From contig NZ_FNOK01000076.1 of NCBI RefSeq assembly GCF_900106995.1, forward strand, positions 1-40,500: a stretch of DNA of 40,500 nucleotides. The letters run 5' to 3'. The stretch comes from Saccharopolyspora shandongensis. Its GTDB lineage: Bacteria; Actinomycetota; Actinomycetes; Mycobacteriales; Pseudonocardiaceae. The notes below the pieces were generated by a model. It ran no database searches and was not told the DNA's origin. It saw nothing but the letters and a program-made list of their open reading frames with translations. Below, piece after piece: positions 15,699 through 23,411 of the stretch (within the stretch, counting starts at the first letter, position 1; each line of letters begins with the position of its first letter). Made by a program: the position numbers and the translations under genes.

Positions 15699-15797
15699 GA
15701 CAACCTCCTCTGCGTCGAGCGGGTCGTCTACGATCACATTTTCTTGCAGATGTTAAGTCAATACACCATCTGAACCAGCATTCACCTGCTTAAATCC

Positions 15798-15813
15798 TTG
15801 CAAATTATTGCAA
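15798..15813. promoter_or_regulatory. TTGCAAATTATTGCAA box upstream of the alpha-amylase gene
   Basis: Two palindromic TTGCAA half-sites are 10 bp apart, and 14 of 16 bases match the malE box at 8514-8529. A CTTGCAGATG (15744-15753) nearer the gene may be a further half-site. The rest of the 305-base gap 15699-16003 is unusually AT-rich near 15735-15815, as expected for a promoter, and shows no gene. Confidence 0.65.
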
Positions 15814-16003
15814 CAATGCTTGACTGGTCCAATGTGGACACGAGGCGGATCGATCTCGGTCAAGGCAGCGCGAGGAGACGCCATTTCCGCAGCCACAACA
15901 CCGCTCAGCGGCAAACCGGCAGCACTGGGTGACCGTGCGTGCACCGAGCGCAGCGCCGTGCCCGGCCCGGCCGCGTACCGGGCGCGCGGCGGACAATGGC
16001 GGC

Positions 16004-16216
16004 ATGCGCGAAGTGGAGATCCGGGACGACATGATCCGGCTCGGACAGCTGTTGAAGCTGGCGGGCCTCGTCGAGCACGGAGCAGAGGCGAAGGAGCTGC
16101 TGGAGGACGGCCAGGTCGAGGTCAACGGCGCGGTCGAGACCCGCCGCGGCAAGCAGCTGGTCGACGGCGACGAGGTGCTCCTCGGCGGCGAGATCGTCCG
16201 GGTGGTCACCCGCTGA
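16004..16216 (+). CDS. Small S4-domain RNA-binding protein
   Basis: A 70-residue protein made almost only of an S4 RNA-binding domain of the YaaA/YbcJ type: IRLGQLLKLAGLVEHGAEAKELLEDG followed by VEVNGAVETRRGKQL, with basic residues on the RNA-facing loop. Such proteins bind structured RNA, often ribosomal, but the target here is unknown. The ATG at 16004 gives the standard family start. It stands alone with a strong terminator 24 bases after the stop. Confidence 0.88.
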   Translation: MREVEIRDDMIRLGQLLKLAGLVEHGAEAKELLEDGQVEVNGAVETRRGKQLVDGDEVLLGGEIVRVVTR

Positions 16217-16239
16217 CGGCCGCTACCTCAGGCGGAAGA

Positions 16240-16282
16240 CGAAGGGCGCCTTTGCCGAACTACTCGGCAAGGGCGCCCTTCG
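16240..16282 (+). terminator. Terminator after the S4 protein gene
   Basis: A 19-bp stem (16240-16258 with 16264-16282, one G-T pair) with a 5-nt loop contains GAAGGGCGCC. This is the same stem type whose halves stand beside the two IS ends (430-440 and 40128-40137). Confidence 0.85.
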
Positions 16283-16285
16283 CGG

Positions 16286-16369
16286 TCACAGCGCCTCGTG
16301 CACGATGCGGCCGCCGACGATCGTGCAGGCCACCCCGAGATCCGGCAGCTCGTCCGGGGCACAGGTGAG
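16286..16369 (-). pseudogene. 3' remnant of an amidohydrolase gene
   Basis: Read on the minus strand, 27 codons end APDELPDLGVACTIVGG then RIVHEAL and a stop. This is the usual C-terminal strand pair of the amidohydrolase superfamily (metal-dependent urease-like fold), where the enzyme ends with a V-x-G-G-x-x-V-x turn. A stop codon (16370-16372) lies immediately upstream in frame, and no more of the enzyme can be found before the next gene. A deletion has probably removed the remainder. Confidence 0.5.
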
Positions 16370-16439
16370 CTATCACGGCCTACATCGCGGGTCTGCCCGA
16401 TCCCGCGTGACCGGCGGCGCCGGCTGGGACGATGGCGGC

Positions 16440-16772
16440 ATGAACGAGGAAGTCATCCCGATCCTCCGCGTCGCGGATGCCGCCACCGCGGTCGAGTGGT
16501 ACGAGCGGTTGGGCTTCGCCGCGCAGTGGGAACACCGCTTCGAACCCGGGCTGCCCGCCTTCGTCGAGGTGGCCCGCGGCGCGTTGAAGCTGTTCCTGTC
16601 CGAGCACGAGGGCGACGCCCGCCCGGACACGCTGGTGTACCTCCGGGTTCGCGACCTGGATGCCGTCGCGGAGGCGTTCGGCGCCCAGATCGAGCACGCC
16701 GACTGGGGCCGCGAGATCGAACTGCGCGACCCCGACGGCAACCGGCTGCGGGTGGGCGCGCCGCCGGCTTGA
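16440..16772 (+). CDS. Glyoxalase/bleomycin-resistance (VOC) superfamily protein
   Basis: A 110-residue protein with one VOC repeat pair: PILRVADAATAVEWYERLGF at the start and IELRDPDGNRLRVGAP at the end. The length and the W-Y-E-R-L-G-F ... D-P-D-G-N pattern are typical of bleomycin-resistance-like members, which bind a metal or a small toxic molecule. The substrate cannot be told. The ATG at 16440 was chosen by homology to the family start. It converges on erpA and shares the terminator at 16788-16813. The amidohydrolase remnant just upstream suggests that this small region has been rearranged. Confidence 0.85.
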   Translation: MNEEVIPILRVADAATAVEWYERLGFAAQWEHRFEPGLPAFVEVARGALKLFLSEHEGDARPDTLVYLRVRDLDAVAEAFGAQIEHADWGREIELRDPDGNRLRVGAPPA

Positions 16773-16787
16773 GCCTGAAAAGCAAGA

Positions 16788-16813
16788 AGGCCGGTGCCCA
16801 CGGGCACCGGCCT
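16788..16813. terminator. Two-way terminator between VOC gene and erpA
   Basis: AGGCCGGTGCCC (16788-16799) pairs perfectly with GGGCACCGGCCT (16802-16813); the innermost pairs would open to form the loop. It lies between convergent genes. Confidence 0.75.
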
Positions 16814-16835
16814 CATGCCAGATCGGCTTGCTCGA

Positions 16836-17201
16836 TCAGTGGAACGAGTCGCCGCAGGCGCACGAACCACCGGCGTTCGGGTTGTCGATGGTGAAGCCCT
16901 GCTTCTCGATGGAGTCGACGAAGTCGATCACCGCGCCCTGCAGGTAGGGAGCGCTCATCCGGTCGACGACCACGCCCAGGCCCTCGAAGTCGCGCCGGAC
17001 GTCTCCGTCGAGGCTCCGCTCATCGAAGAAGAGCTGGTAGCGCAGGCCCGCGCAACCGCCGGGCTGCACGGCGATGCGCAGGTGCATGTCGTCGCGGCCC
17101 TCCTGCTCCAGCAGGGCCTTGGCCTTGTGGGCAGCCGAGTCGGTCAACGTGACACCGTGGGCGGGCGCCTCGCTCTCGGTCGTGGTGTTCGGCGCGGTCA
17201 T
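16836..17201 (-). CDS. erpA: Iron-sulfur cluster insertion protein (HesB/IscA type)
   Basis: A 121-residue A-type carrier that receives Fe-S clusters and passes them to apo-enzymes such as LipA, which is encoded further along this window. The three conserved cysteines are Cys50 (QPGGCAGLRY), Cys114 and Cys116 (GSCACGDSFH). An ATG at 17201 starts a short flexible N-terminus before the domain (VTLTDSAAHKAKALLEQEG). It is single, minus strand, divergent from the DUF3043 gene. The same position relative to cobT is occupied by Rv2204c in M. tuberculosis. Confidence 0.93.
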   Translation of the reverse strand: MTAPNTTTESEAPAHGVTLTDSAAHKAKALLEQEGRDDMHLRIAVQPGGCAGLRYQLFFDERSLDGDVRRDFEGLGVVVDRMSAPYLQGAVIDFVDSIEKQGFTIDNPNAGGSCACGDSFH

Positions 17202-17427
17202 GGACTCTCCCTAGAGGTCTCGCTCATCCGATTCCGGCGTGTGGTGCAACCACACCAGGGCTCGGGCTATTCCCACGGGCGCCGCCCGGGGGAGCTTGTC
17301 TTGTCTCCTCCGCCCATGGTGGCACAGCCACCCGCCTAGCTGGTGTGATGTGGCCGCCCGATGTCTGTTCCGCCGTAGCTGTCCGGTCTGCTGCAGCCCC
17401 GGCCGTGGCGTCGAATACCCTGTTGGA

Positions 17428-18066
17428 GTGAGGTTCCTTCGCCGTAGCAGCGCTGAGCAGACCGCCACCACCGAGTCCGATACCGAGACCGGTCCGGCTG
17501 CGGCGGAGCATGCCCCCAATCACACCCCCAAGAAGGGGAAGCCGACGCCGAAGCGCCGGGAGGCGGAAGGCAAGCGGCGCGGCCCGGTCCCGCCGCCGCC
17601 GAAGACCCAGCGCGAGGCGGTCAAGCGGGCACGCGGCAACAAGGACGAGCGCCGCCAGGCGGCGAAGGAACGCCGCGAGCGGATGATGCAGGGCGACGAC
17701 CGCTACCTGATGCCCCGCGACAAGGGCCCGGTGCGCGCGTACGTCCGCGACCTCGTCGACACCCGGCGACACCTGATGGGCCTGTTCATGCCGCTGGTGC
17801 TGATCGTGTTCGCCACCACGCTGGCGCAGAACCTGGTGATCCAGCAGTACGCGACGCTGTTCTGCATGGTGCTGCTGGTGATGATGGTCGTCGAGGGCAC
17901 CCTGCTCGGCCGCTACGTGAACAAGCGGGTCCGCGCGAAGTACCCGGACGCCAAGGACCGCCCGTTCTCCCTGGGCTGGTACGCCTTCACCCGGGCGATG
18001 CAGATCCGCAAGCTCCGGGTCCCCCGCCCCCGCTACACCCCCAAGGACATCGCCAAGGTCGCTTGA
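17428..18066 (+). CDS. DUF3043 family membrane protein
   Basis: A 212-residue actinobacterial DUF3043 protein of unknown function. Residues about 1-100 are a highly charged, Lys/Arg/Pro-rich cytoplasmic region (KKGKPTPKRREAEGKRRGPV). Two membrane helices follow (about 116-134 and 140-160: LMGLFMPLVLIVFATTLAQN and a Met-rich second). A basic C-terminal tail ends RPRYTPKDIAKVA. The GTG at 17428 was chosen because it gives the common family start (VRFLRRSS). Its place before the cobalamin genes is conserved (compare Rv2206), but a role in cobalamin is not implied. Confidence 0.85.
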   Translation: MRFLRRSSAEQTATTESDTETGPAAAEHAPNHTPKKGKPTPKRREAEGKRRGPVPPPPKTQREAVKRARGNKDERRQAAKERRERMMQGDDRYLMPRDKGPVRAYVRDLVDTRRHLMGLFMPLVLIVFATTLAQNLVIQQYATLFCMVLLVMMVVEGTLLGRYVNKRVRAKYPDAKDRPFSLGWYAFTRAMQIRKLRVPRPRYTPKDIAKVA

Positions 18067-18176
18067 TCCCGGCACTACCGCGGGCGTCGCACCCGGCCGA
18101 GGCGAGCCGATCTTCCACGCCTGGTTCCGGGTAGCGTCGCGGCGACGTCGTAGGTACGGGACCGGAGGTCTAGCTG

Positions 18177-18722
18177 GTGGGTGTGCGCACTCTGGTGCTC
18201 GGTGGGGCTCGGTCCGGCAAGTCCGCGCACGCCGAGGGATTGGCGCAGGCCGATGCGCCTGTCACCTACGTCGCCACCGCGCGGCGGGATCCGGACGACC
18301 TCGAGTGGGCCGAGCGGATCGCTTCGCACGTCGCCCGGCGGCCCGACACCTGGCAGACCGTCGAGGCCGGGGACGCCGATTCGCTGCTGCGCGTGCTGGC
18401 CGGGGCACCTCCCGGCGCGACGGTGCTGGTCGATGACCTGGCCACCTGGTTGACCGGGGTGCTCGACGACGCCGGTGCGTGGGATCGCGATCCGGCCGCT
18501 CTCGACGTCGTGGCCGGGCACTGCGCCGCGCTCGTCGAGGCCGTCGCCCGGTGTTCCGCGCGGGTCGTGCTCGTTTCCGCCGAGGTCGGCCTCGGGGTCG
18601 TTCCCGCGACCAGGTCTGGAAGGCTGTTCCGGGACGAACTCGGCTCGCTCAACGCCCGGCTGGCCGAGGTCTGCGACGAGGTCGTCCTGCTCGTCGCCGG
18701 GCTCCCGCTCCGGCTGCGCTGA
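18177..18722 (+). CDS. cobU: Adenosylcobinamide kinase / adenosylcobinamide-phosphate guanylyltransferase
   Basis: A 181-residue bifunctional enzyme that phosphorylates adenosylcobinamide and then transfers GMP to it in the nucleotide loop pathway of cobalamin. The P-loop GGARSGKS is at residues 9-16. His51 (ASHVARRPDTWQTVE) fits the guanylylated histidine, and VLVDDLATWL is a conserved Walker-B-like strand. The GTG at 18177 has GGAGG eight bases upstream. It is followed after 18 bases by cobT and is the first gene of a cobU-cobT-cobS operon. No cobalamin riboswitch pattern was seen in the 110 bases before it. Confidence 0.93.
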   Translation: MGVRTLVLGGARSGKSAHAEGLAQADAPVTYVATARRDPDDLEWAERIASHVARRPDTWQTVEAGDADSLLRVLAGAPPGATVLVDDLATWLTGVLDDAGAWDRDPAALDVVAGHCAALVEAVARCSARVVLVSAEVGLGVVPATRSGRLFRDELGSLNARLAEVCDEVVLLVAGLPLRLR

Positions 18723-18740
18723 TTCAACGGAGGTTTTCGC

Positions 18741-19832
18741 TTGTCCACCGACGACCAGAACCAGTCCGGCCCGATCGGGTTCCCGGCGGTGCCGCCTGCC
18801 GACGAGCAGGCCCGCCGGCAGGCGGTCGCCCGGCACGAGCAGCTGACCAAGCCCGCCGGCTCGCTGGGGCGGTTGGAGGAACTCGGCGTCTGGGTGGCGG
18901 CCCGGCAGGGCACCTGCCCGCCGCGCCCGTTCGCCCGCCCCCGCGTGATCGTCTTCGCCGGGGACCACGGCATCGCGGCGCACGGCGTCTCGGCCTACCC
19001 CAGCGACGTGACCGGCCAGATGGTCGGCAACTTCCTCAGCGGCGGCGCGGCGGTCAACGCGCTGGCCGCCGGGTCAGGCGCGACGGTGCGCGTGGTGGAC
19101 ATGGCGGTCAACACCGACACACCGCCGGTGGTCAGCGCGCACAAGGTGCGTCGCGGGTCGGGTTCGATCGACCGGGAGGACGCCCTCACCGCCGCCGAGG
19201 TGGACGCCGCGATCAACGCCGGGCGCACCATCGCCGACGAGGAGATCGACTCCGGCGCCGACCTGCTCATCGCCGGGGACATGGGCATCGGCAACACCAC
19301 CCCGGCCGCGGTGCTGATCTCCGCGCTCACCGGAACCGAGCCGGTGGCTGTCGTCGGCCGCGGCACCGGCATCGACGACAACGCCTGGATGCGCAAGACC
19401 GCCGCGATCCGCGACGCGCTGCGCCGCGCCAGGAAGGTGCTCAACGACCCGGTGGCGCTGCTGCGGACCTCCAGCGGCGCCGACATCGCCGCGCTGGCCG
19501 GATTCCTCGCGCAGGCGGCCGTGCGGCGCACGCCGGTGCTGCTGGACGGGGTCGTGGTGGGCGCGGCGGCGCTGGTCGCCGAGGAGCTCGCGCCGGGCGC
19601 CCGGCAGTGGTGGCTCGCCGGGCACCGCTCCGCCGAACCGGGCGGGCCGCTGGTGCTCGACCACCTCGACCTCAACCCGATCCTCGACCTGCAGATGCGG
19701 CTCGGCGAAGGTTCCGGAGCGCTCACCGCGCTGCCGGTGGTCACCGCCGCGGTGCGGGTGCTGCGGGAAATGGCCACCTTCGCCGAAGCCGGCGTCGTCG
19801 GTCCGACCGAGGCCACCGGCCCGACGGCGTGA
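18741..19832 (+). CDS. cobT: Nicotinate-nucleotide--dimethylbenzimidazole phosphoribosyltransferase
   Basis: A 363-residue CobT that makes alpha-ribazole phosphate from dimethylbenzimidazole and nicotinate mononucleotide, the lower ligand of cobalamin. Family marks are KPAGSLGRLE, VFAGDHGIAAHGVSAYP, GDMGIGNTTPA and the general base Glu323 in GEGSGA. The start is a TTG at 18741, supported by GGAGG seven bases upstream; a TTG start is rare but fits here. Its last four bases (GTGA) overlap the cobS start, so the two genes are translationally coupled. Confidence 0.95.
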   Translation: MSTDDQNQSGPIGFPAVPPADEQARRQAVARHEQLTKPAGSLGRLEELGVWVAARQGTCPPRPFARPRVIVFAGDHGIAAHGVSAYPSDVTGQMVGNFLSGGAAVNALAAGSGATVRVVDMAVNTDTPPVVSAHKVRRGSGSIDREDALTAAEVDAAINAGRTIADEEIDSGADLLIAGDMGIGNTTPAAVLISALTGTEPVAVVGRGTGIDDNAWMRKTAAIRDALRRARKVLNDPVALLRTSSGADIAALAGFLAQAAVRRTPVLLDGVVVGAAALVAEELAPGARQWWLAGHRSAEPGGPLVLDHLDLNPILDLQMRLGEGSGALTALPVVTAAVRVLREMATFAEAGVVGPTEATGPTA

Positions 19833-20581
19833 CGGTGCTGGACGGCCTGCGCCTGGCGGTGTCGTGGCTGAGCGTGCTGCCGGTACCGGCGCAGCGCGTC
19901 GACGACCCCACCTGCCGCCAGGCGATCTCCTTCGCTCCGCTCGTCGGCGCGCTGGTCGGCGCTTTCGGCGCCGCCGCGCTCTGGGCGCTGACCGCGCTCG
20001 GCGCTCCCCCGCTGCTGGCCGGGCTGCTCACCGTCGGCGTCCTGGTGCTGGTCACGCGGGGCATGCACGTGGACGGCCTGGCGGACACAGTGGACGGTCT
20101 CGGTTGCTACGGGCCGCCGGAGCGCGCGCTGACCGTGATGCGCGACGGCGGGGCCGGGCCGTTCGCGGTGGTCGCGCTGATCCTCGTGCTCGGCGTCCAG
20201 GCGGCCAGCCTCGCCGAGCTGGTGCACGCGCCGCTGACGCTCGTCCTGGCCTGCGCCGTCGGTCGCGCCGGATTCGTGCTGTGCTGCCGGACCGGGGTGC
20301 CTGCCGCGCGCCCGGAAGGCATGGGTGCGCTGGTGGCGGGCAGCCAGCCGACGTGGCTCGTCACCGCCTGGTGGCTCGCCCTGCTCGCGGTGGCCGGCGT
20401 CGGCTTCGGCTGGCAGGCGGCCCTCGCCGTCGTCCTCGCCGCGGCCCTGCTGCTCGCGTTCACCTGGCACACGCGGCGCCGTTTCGGCGGAATCACCGGA
20501 GACGTCCTAGGCGCCGCCTCCGAACTCGCGACAACGACAGTCCTCGCGACAACGGCGGTCCTCGCCACACCCATCGCCTGA
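19829..20581 (+). CDS. cobS: Adenosylcobinamide-GDP ribazoletransferase
   Basis: A 250-residue integral membrane enzyme that joins GDP-cobinamide and alpha-ribazole to give cobalamin. About six membrane helices are present. The metal-binding loop TRGMHVDGLADTVDGLGCYG with its acidic residues is typical, as is VMRDGGAGPFAV. The GTG start at 19829 overlaps the cobT stop by four bases (GTGA). The open frame extends far upstream through cobT but has no cobS homology there. It ends the operon; the 545-base repeat region lies after it. Confidence 0.93.
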   Translation: MTVLDGLRLAVSWLSVLPVPAQRVDDPTCRQAISFAPLVGALVGAFGAAALWALTALGAPPLLAGLLTVGVLVLVTRGMHVDGLADTVDGLGCYGPPERALTVMRDGGAGPFAVVALILVLGVQAASLAELVHAPLTLVLACAVGRAGFVLCCRTGVPAARPEGMGALVAGSQPTWLVTAWWLALLAVAGVGFGWQAALAVVLAAALLLAFTWHTRRRFGGITGDVLGAASELATTTVLATTAVLATPIA

Positions 20582-20638
20582 CCGGACCGCAATTTCCATC
20601 GAGCGTTTTTCATCCTCTACGCGGAAGGCCTGTGTCCT

Positions 20639-20688
20639 GGGTCGTGAGTGGCCATGGCTGCTATGGCAACCATGGGCACTCACGACCC
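20639..20688. repeat. GCCATAGC-loop hairpin, copy B
   Basis: 19-bp arms (20639-20657 and 20670-20688, 18 of 19 paired) enclose a 12-nt loop. On the minus strand the loop reads TTGCCATAGCAG, one base from the loop of copy A (TCGCCATAGCAG). It lies 57 bases past the cobS stop in a convergent gap. Confidence 0.8.
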
Positions 20689-20786
20689 CTGCGCATTCGA
20701 GACCTGGCCTGACGCCGCGGACCAGGATGAAAAAGGCACATGAAATCGAAGGTTCGATTTCAATGAGGTTTTTCCAACCTCGTTCT

Positions 20787-20970
20787 GCGTGGCGGTGCGG
20801 GTGGCGGAACCTCAGAGGCTCCCTGGTCTGTGGGTGCCCCTCCTGATGTATGTCCGATACACGGCGGAGGGGCCGTCCTCGCCGAGGGAGCCCCGAAGGG
20901 GTGGGCGCCGTGAACCCGCGGCGGTGCAGGTGTCGTAGGTGGGCTATGCGCCTGCGGCGCATGCGACACC
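20787..20970 (+). repeat. Structured intergenic repeat, copy 2
   Basis: It starts GCGTGGCGGTGCGGGTGGCG. Stems are GGCTCCCT/AGGGAGCC (20817-20824 with 20885-20892), GCCCCTCC/GGAGGGGC (20836-20843 with 20866-20873), GGTGTCG/CGACACC (ending 20970) and ATGCGCC-TGC-GGCGCAT (20946-20962). The corresponding stems in the other two copies have different bases but still pair. Confidence 0.78.
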
Positions 20971-21043
20971 CCATCGACGTGCAGCTTTGCGACCCGCGAC
21001 TGCGGGCTCACCAGGATGAAAAACGCTCAATGGAAATTGCGGA

Positions 21044-21076
21044 CCTTCGGCGTGCCGACACCCGACACGCCGAAGG
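21044..21076 (-). terminator. Hairpin downstream of ilvE
   Basis: A perfect 11-bp stem CCTTCGGCGTG/CACGCCGAAGG (21044-21054 with 21066-21076) has an 11-nt loop, about 50 bases beyond the ilvE stop codon on the minus strand. Confidence 0.6.
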
Positions 21077-21089
21077 CTGTGGACAACTC

Positions 21090-21112
21090 CCGCAATTCCA
21101 TTGAAATTGCGG
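21090..21112. repeat. Short CCGCAATT inverted repeat next to the ilvE stop
   Basis: CCGCAATT and AATTGCGG are separated by 7 bases. The sequence is related to the terminal repeats at 20587-20616 and 21013-21042 and to the palindrome at 34494-34541. Confidence 0.5.
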
Positions 21113-21126
21113 ACAACCCGTGGCCG

Positions 21127-22230
<1,104 letters not shown>

Positions 22231-22386
22231 GCGCGTACCGTATCGCGCGCCTCGGAGCAGTGGAAACCCGATCTACGGAACTTGGTCGTCCAAATATCCG
22301 TCGTCCGCTTACTCACCGCTGAAGGAACGCCACCGTTCGTGATGCGAGGCGGTGGAACCGTACCTGCCGACGCCTATGATGTGACC

Positions 22387-22683
22387 ATGACGCACGCCCA
22401 GAACACCCCGGTCCCGGTGGGGCCAACGACGACGTCGCAAGACGTGCTGGCCGCCACCCTGGCGGCGCTGCTGCCGCTGGGCGGCGGCATGCTGGTGATG
22501 CTCGGCTACTCGTGGCTCGACATCTTCGGCTTGATCCTGGGCATCGCCGGAGCGGCCGGCTGGGCCTACTGGTGGCGCAACAAGCACAAGTCGTTCTTCC
22601 CGAAGGACTTGCGCGGCGGCTCGGTCGGCGGGATCGGCGCCCTGGTCGCCGTCATCGGCATCCTGCTGTTCATCTCGCTCTGA
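22387..22683 (+). CDS. Small conserved membrane protein of unknown function
   Basis: A 98-residue protein. About 22 polar residues precede two closely spaced hydrophobic stretches (about 26-45 and 46-62), a short basic loop with WWRNKHKSFFPKDLRGG, and a last hydrophobic stretch (about 77-97, VGGIGALVAVIGILLFISL). I do not recognise a family. The ATG at 22387 was chosen because the open frame upstream is promoter-like sequence before ilvE. It converges on the DUF402 gene and shares its terminator. Confidence 0.7.
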   Translation: MTHAQNTPVPVGPTTTSQDVLAATLAALLPLGGGMLVMLGYSWLDIFGLILGIAGAAGWAYWWRNKHKSFFPKDLRGGSVGGIGALVAVIGILLFISL

Positions 22684-22688
22684 CACCT

Positions 22689-22722
22689 CGGGCCGGGCGC
22701 CTTCGGGAAGGCACCCGGCCCG
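22689..22722. terminator. Two-way terminator between membrane protein and DUF402 genes
   Basis: A 15-bp stem (22689-22703 with 22708-22722, one G-T pair) has a CGGG loop and lies between convergent stops at 22683 and 22729. Confidence 0.8.
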
Positions 22723-22728
22723 GGTGCA

Positions 22729-23403
22729 TCAGGCGATCAGCAGTCCCTCCGGGAGGGACGGAAGTGCCCACTTCGGATCGGGCGCGGCGTCGCAGTAGGT
22801 CCCGTCGAACGGGAACCGGCCCGCTTCGGCCAGCGCGATCATGTGCTCACCCTCCGACCGGAGCCGGTCCAGGTGCTGCTCGTCGAACCGGCCCGCGGCC
22901 AGCGCGTCGGCGAGCTCGTGTTCGTCCTTCCAGGACCAGCAGCCGTCGGGGAACACCTCGACGTCGAGCACGCCGTCGACGCGCCGGACGCCGGTGGCGT
23001 CCCGGCCCAGCGGCACTTCGAGGTTGACGTACCAGTTGCGGAAGGTGCCATCGGGCTCGAAGAACCACCAGACCGACGCCCAGCGGTGCTCGTACACCAG
23101 GCGCAGCGTCGAGGTGCCGTGCCAGGTCGACCTGGCTGGCACCCGCGGCCCGTTGAAGCGCTCCGCCAACGGCATCTGGCGCGGCGAGCGACCGTCCGGG
23201 GAGGTGGTGACCCGGATCGGCGTCCCGTCCAGAACCCAGCAGAGCAGGTGGGCGCCGTCGTCCTCGACCACCCGTGCCGGGTGGACGGTGCCGAGCGAAC
23301 CGTCCAGCCGCCAGAAGTTGTAGTGAACTTCGTCGCCAGGCGCCCACTTATGCGATACGCCGGTGGATTTCAGGGGAATGTTGGCAACACTCGTCTTGAG
23401 CAT
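22729..23403 (-). CDS. DUF402 family protein (FomD-like nucleotide hydrolase candidate)
   Basis: A 224-residue DUF402 protein. This family includes FomD, which hydrolyses a CMP-linked phosphonate, and bacterial nucleoside di-/triphosphatases. The barrel core runs from about residue 60 to 170: YEHRWASVWWFFEPDG, WYVNLEVPLGRD and DGVLDVEVFPDG, with conserved Asp and Lys residues (WSWKDEHELADAL) that usually bind metal and phosphate. The true substrate is unknown. The ATG at 23403 is preferred with GAGG upstream; the ATG at 23415 is an alternative. It lies eight bases after the permease stop on the same strand, so the two form an operon. Confidence 0.75.
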   Translation of the reverse strand: MLKTSVANIPLKSTGVSHKWAPGDEVHYNFWRLDGSLGTVHPARVVEDDGAHLLCWVLDGTPIRVTTSPDGRSPRQMPLAERFNGPRVPARSTWHGTSTLRLVYEHRWASVWWFFEPDGTFRNWYVNLEVPLGRDATGVRRVDGVLDVEVFPDGCWSWKDEHELADALAAGRFDEQHLDRLRSEGEHMIALAEAGRFPFDGTYCDAAPDPKWALPSLPEGLLIA

Positions 23404-23411
23404 GACCCGCC

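Larger units (their letters stand above)
20587..21042. mobile_element. 456-bp non-coding element with 30-bp terminal inverted repeats (MITE-like)
   Basis: Bases 20587-20616 and 21013-21042 are inverted copies that agree at 29 of 30 positions; they begin CCGCAATTTCCAT. A third, weaker and direct copy of the right end lies at about 20721-20752 (ACCAGGATGAAAAA...). Inside are the GCCATAGC-type hairpin (20639-20688), a 10-bp perfect hairpin (20741-20762, TGAAATCGAA-GG and complement) and copy 2 of the structured repeat (20787-20970). No convincing open reading frame or clear target duplication is seen. It could be a MITE or a nest of separate repeats in the cobS-ilvE gap. Confidence 0.55.

Noticed and set aside
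18067..18176. Possible cobalamin riboswitch before cobU
   Set aside because: The gap is only 110 bases and lacks the conserved B12-box pattern; only a small CGTCGC-G-GCGACG palindrome is visible.
20507..20974. Possible small Arg/His-rich protein on the minus strand in the cobS-ilvE gap
   Set aside because: It reads through the structured repeat and hairpins, and similar Arg-rich peptides can be read from the other repeat copies. It is better explained as repeat sequence.
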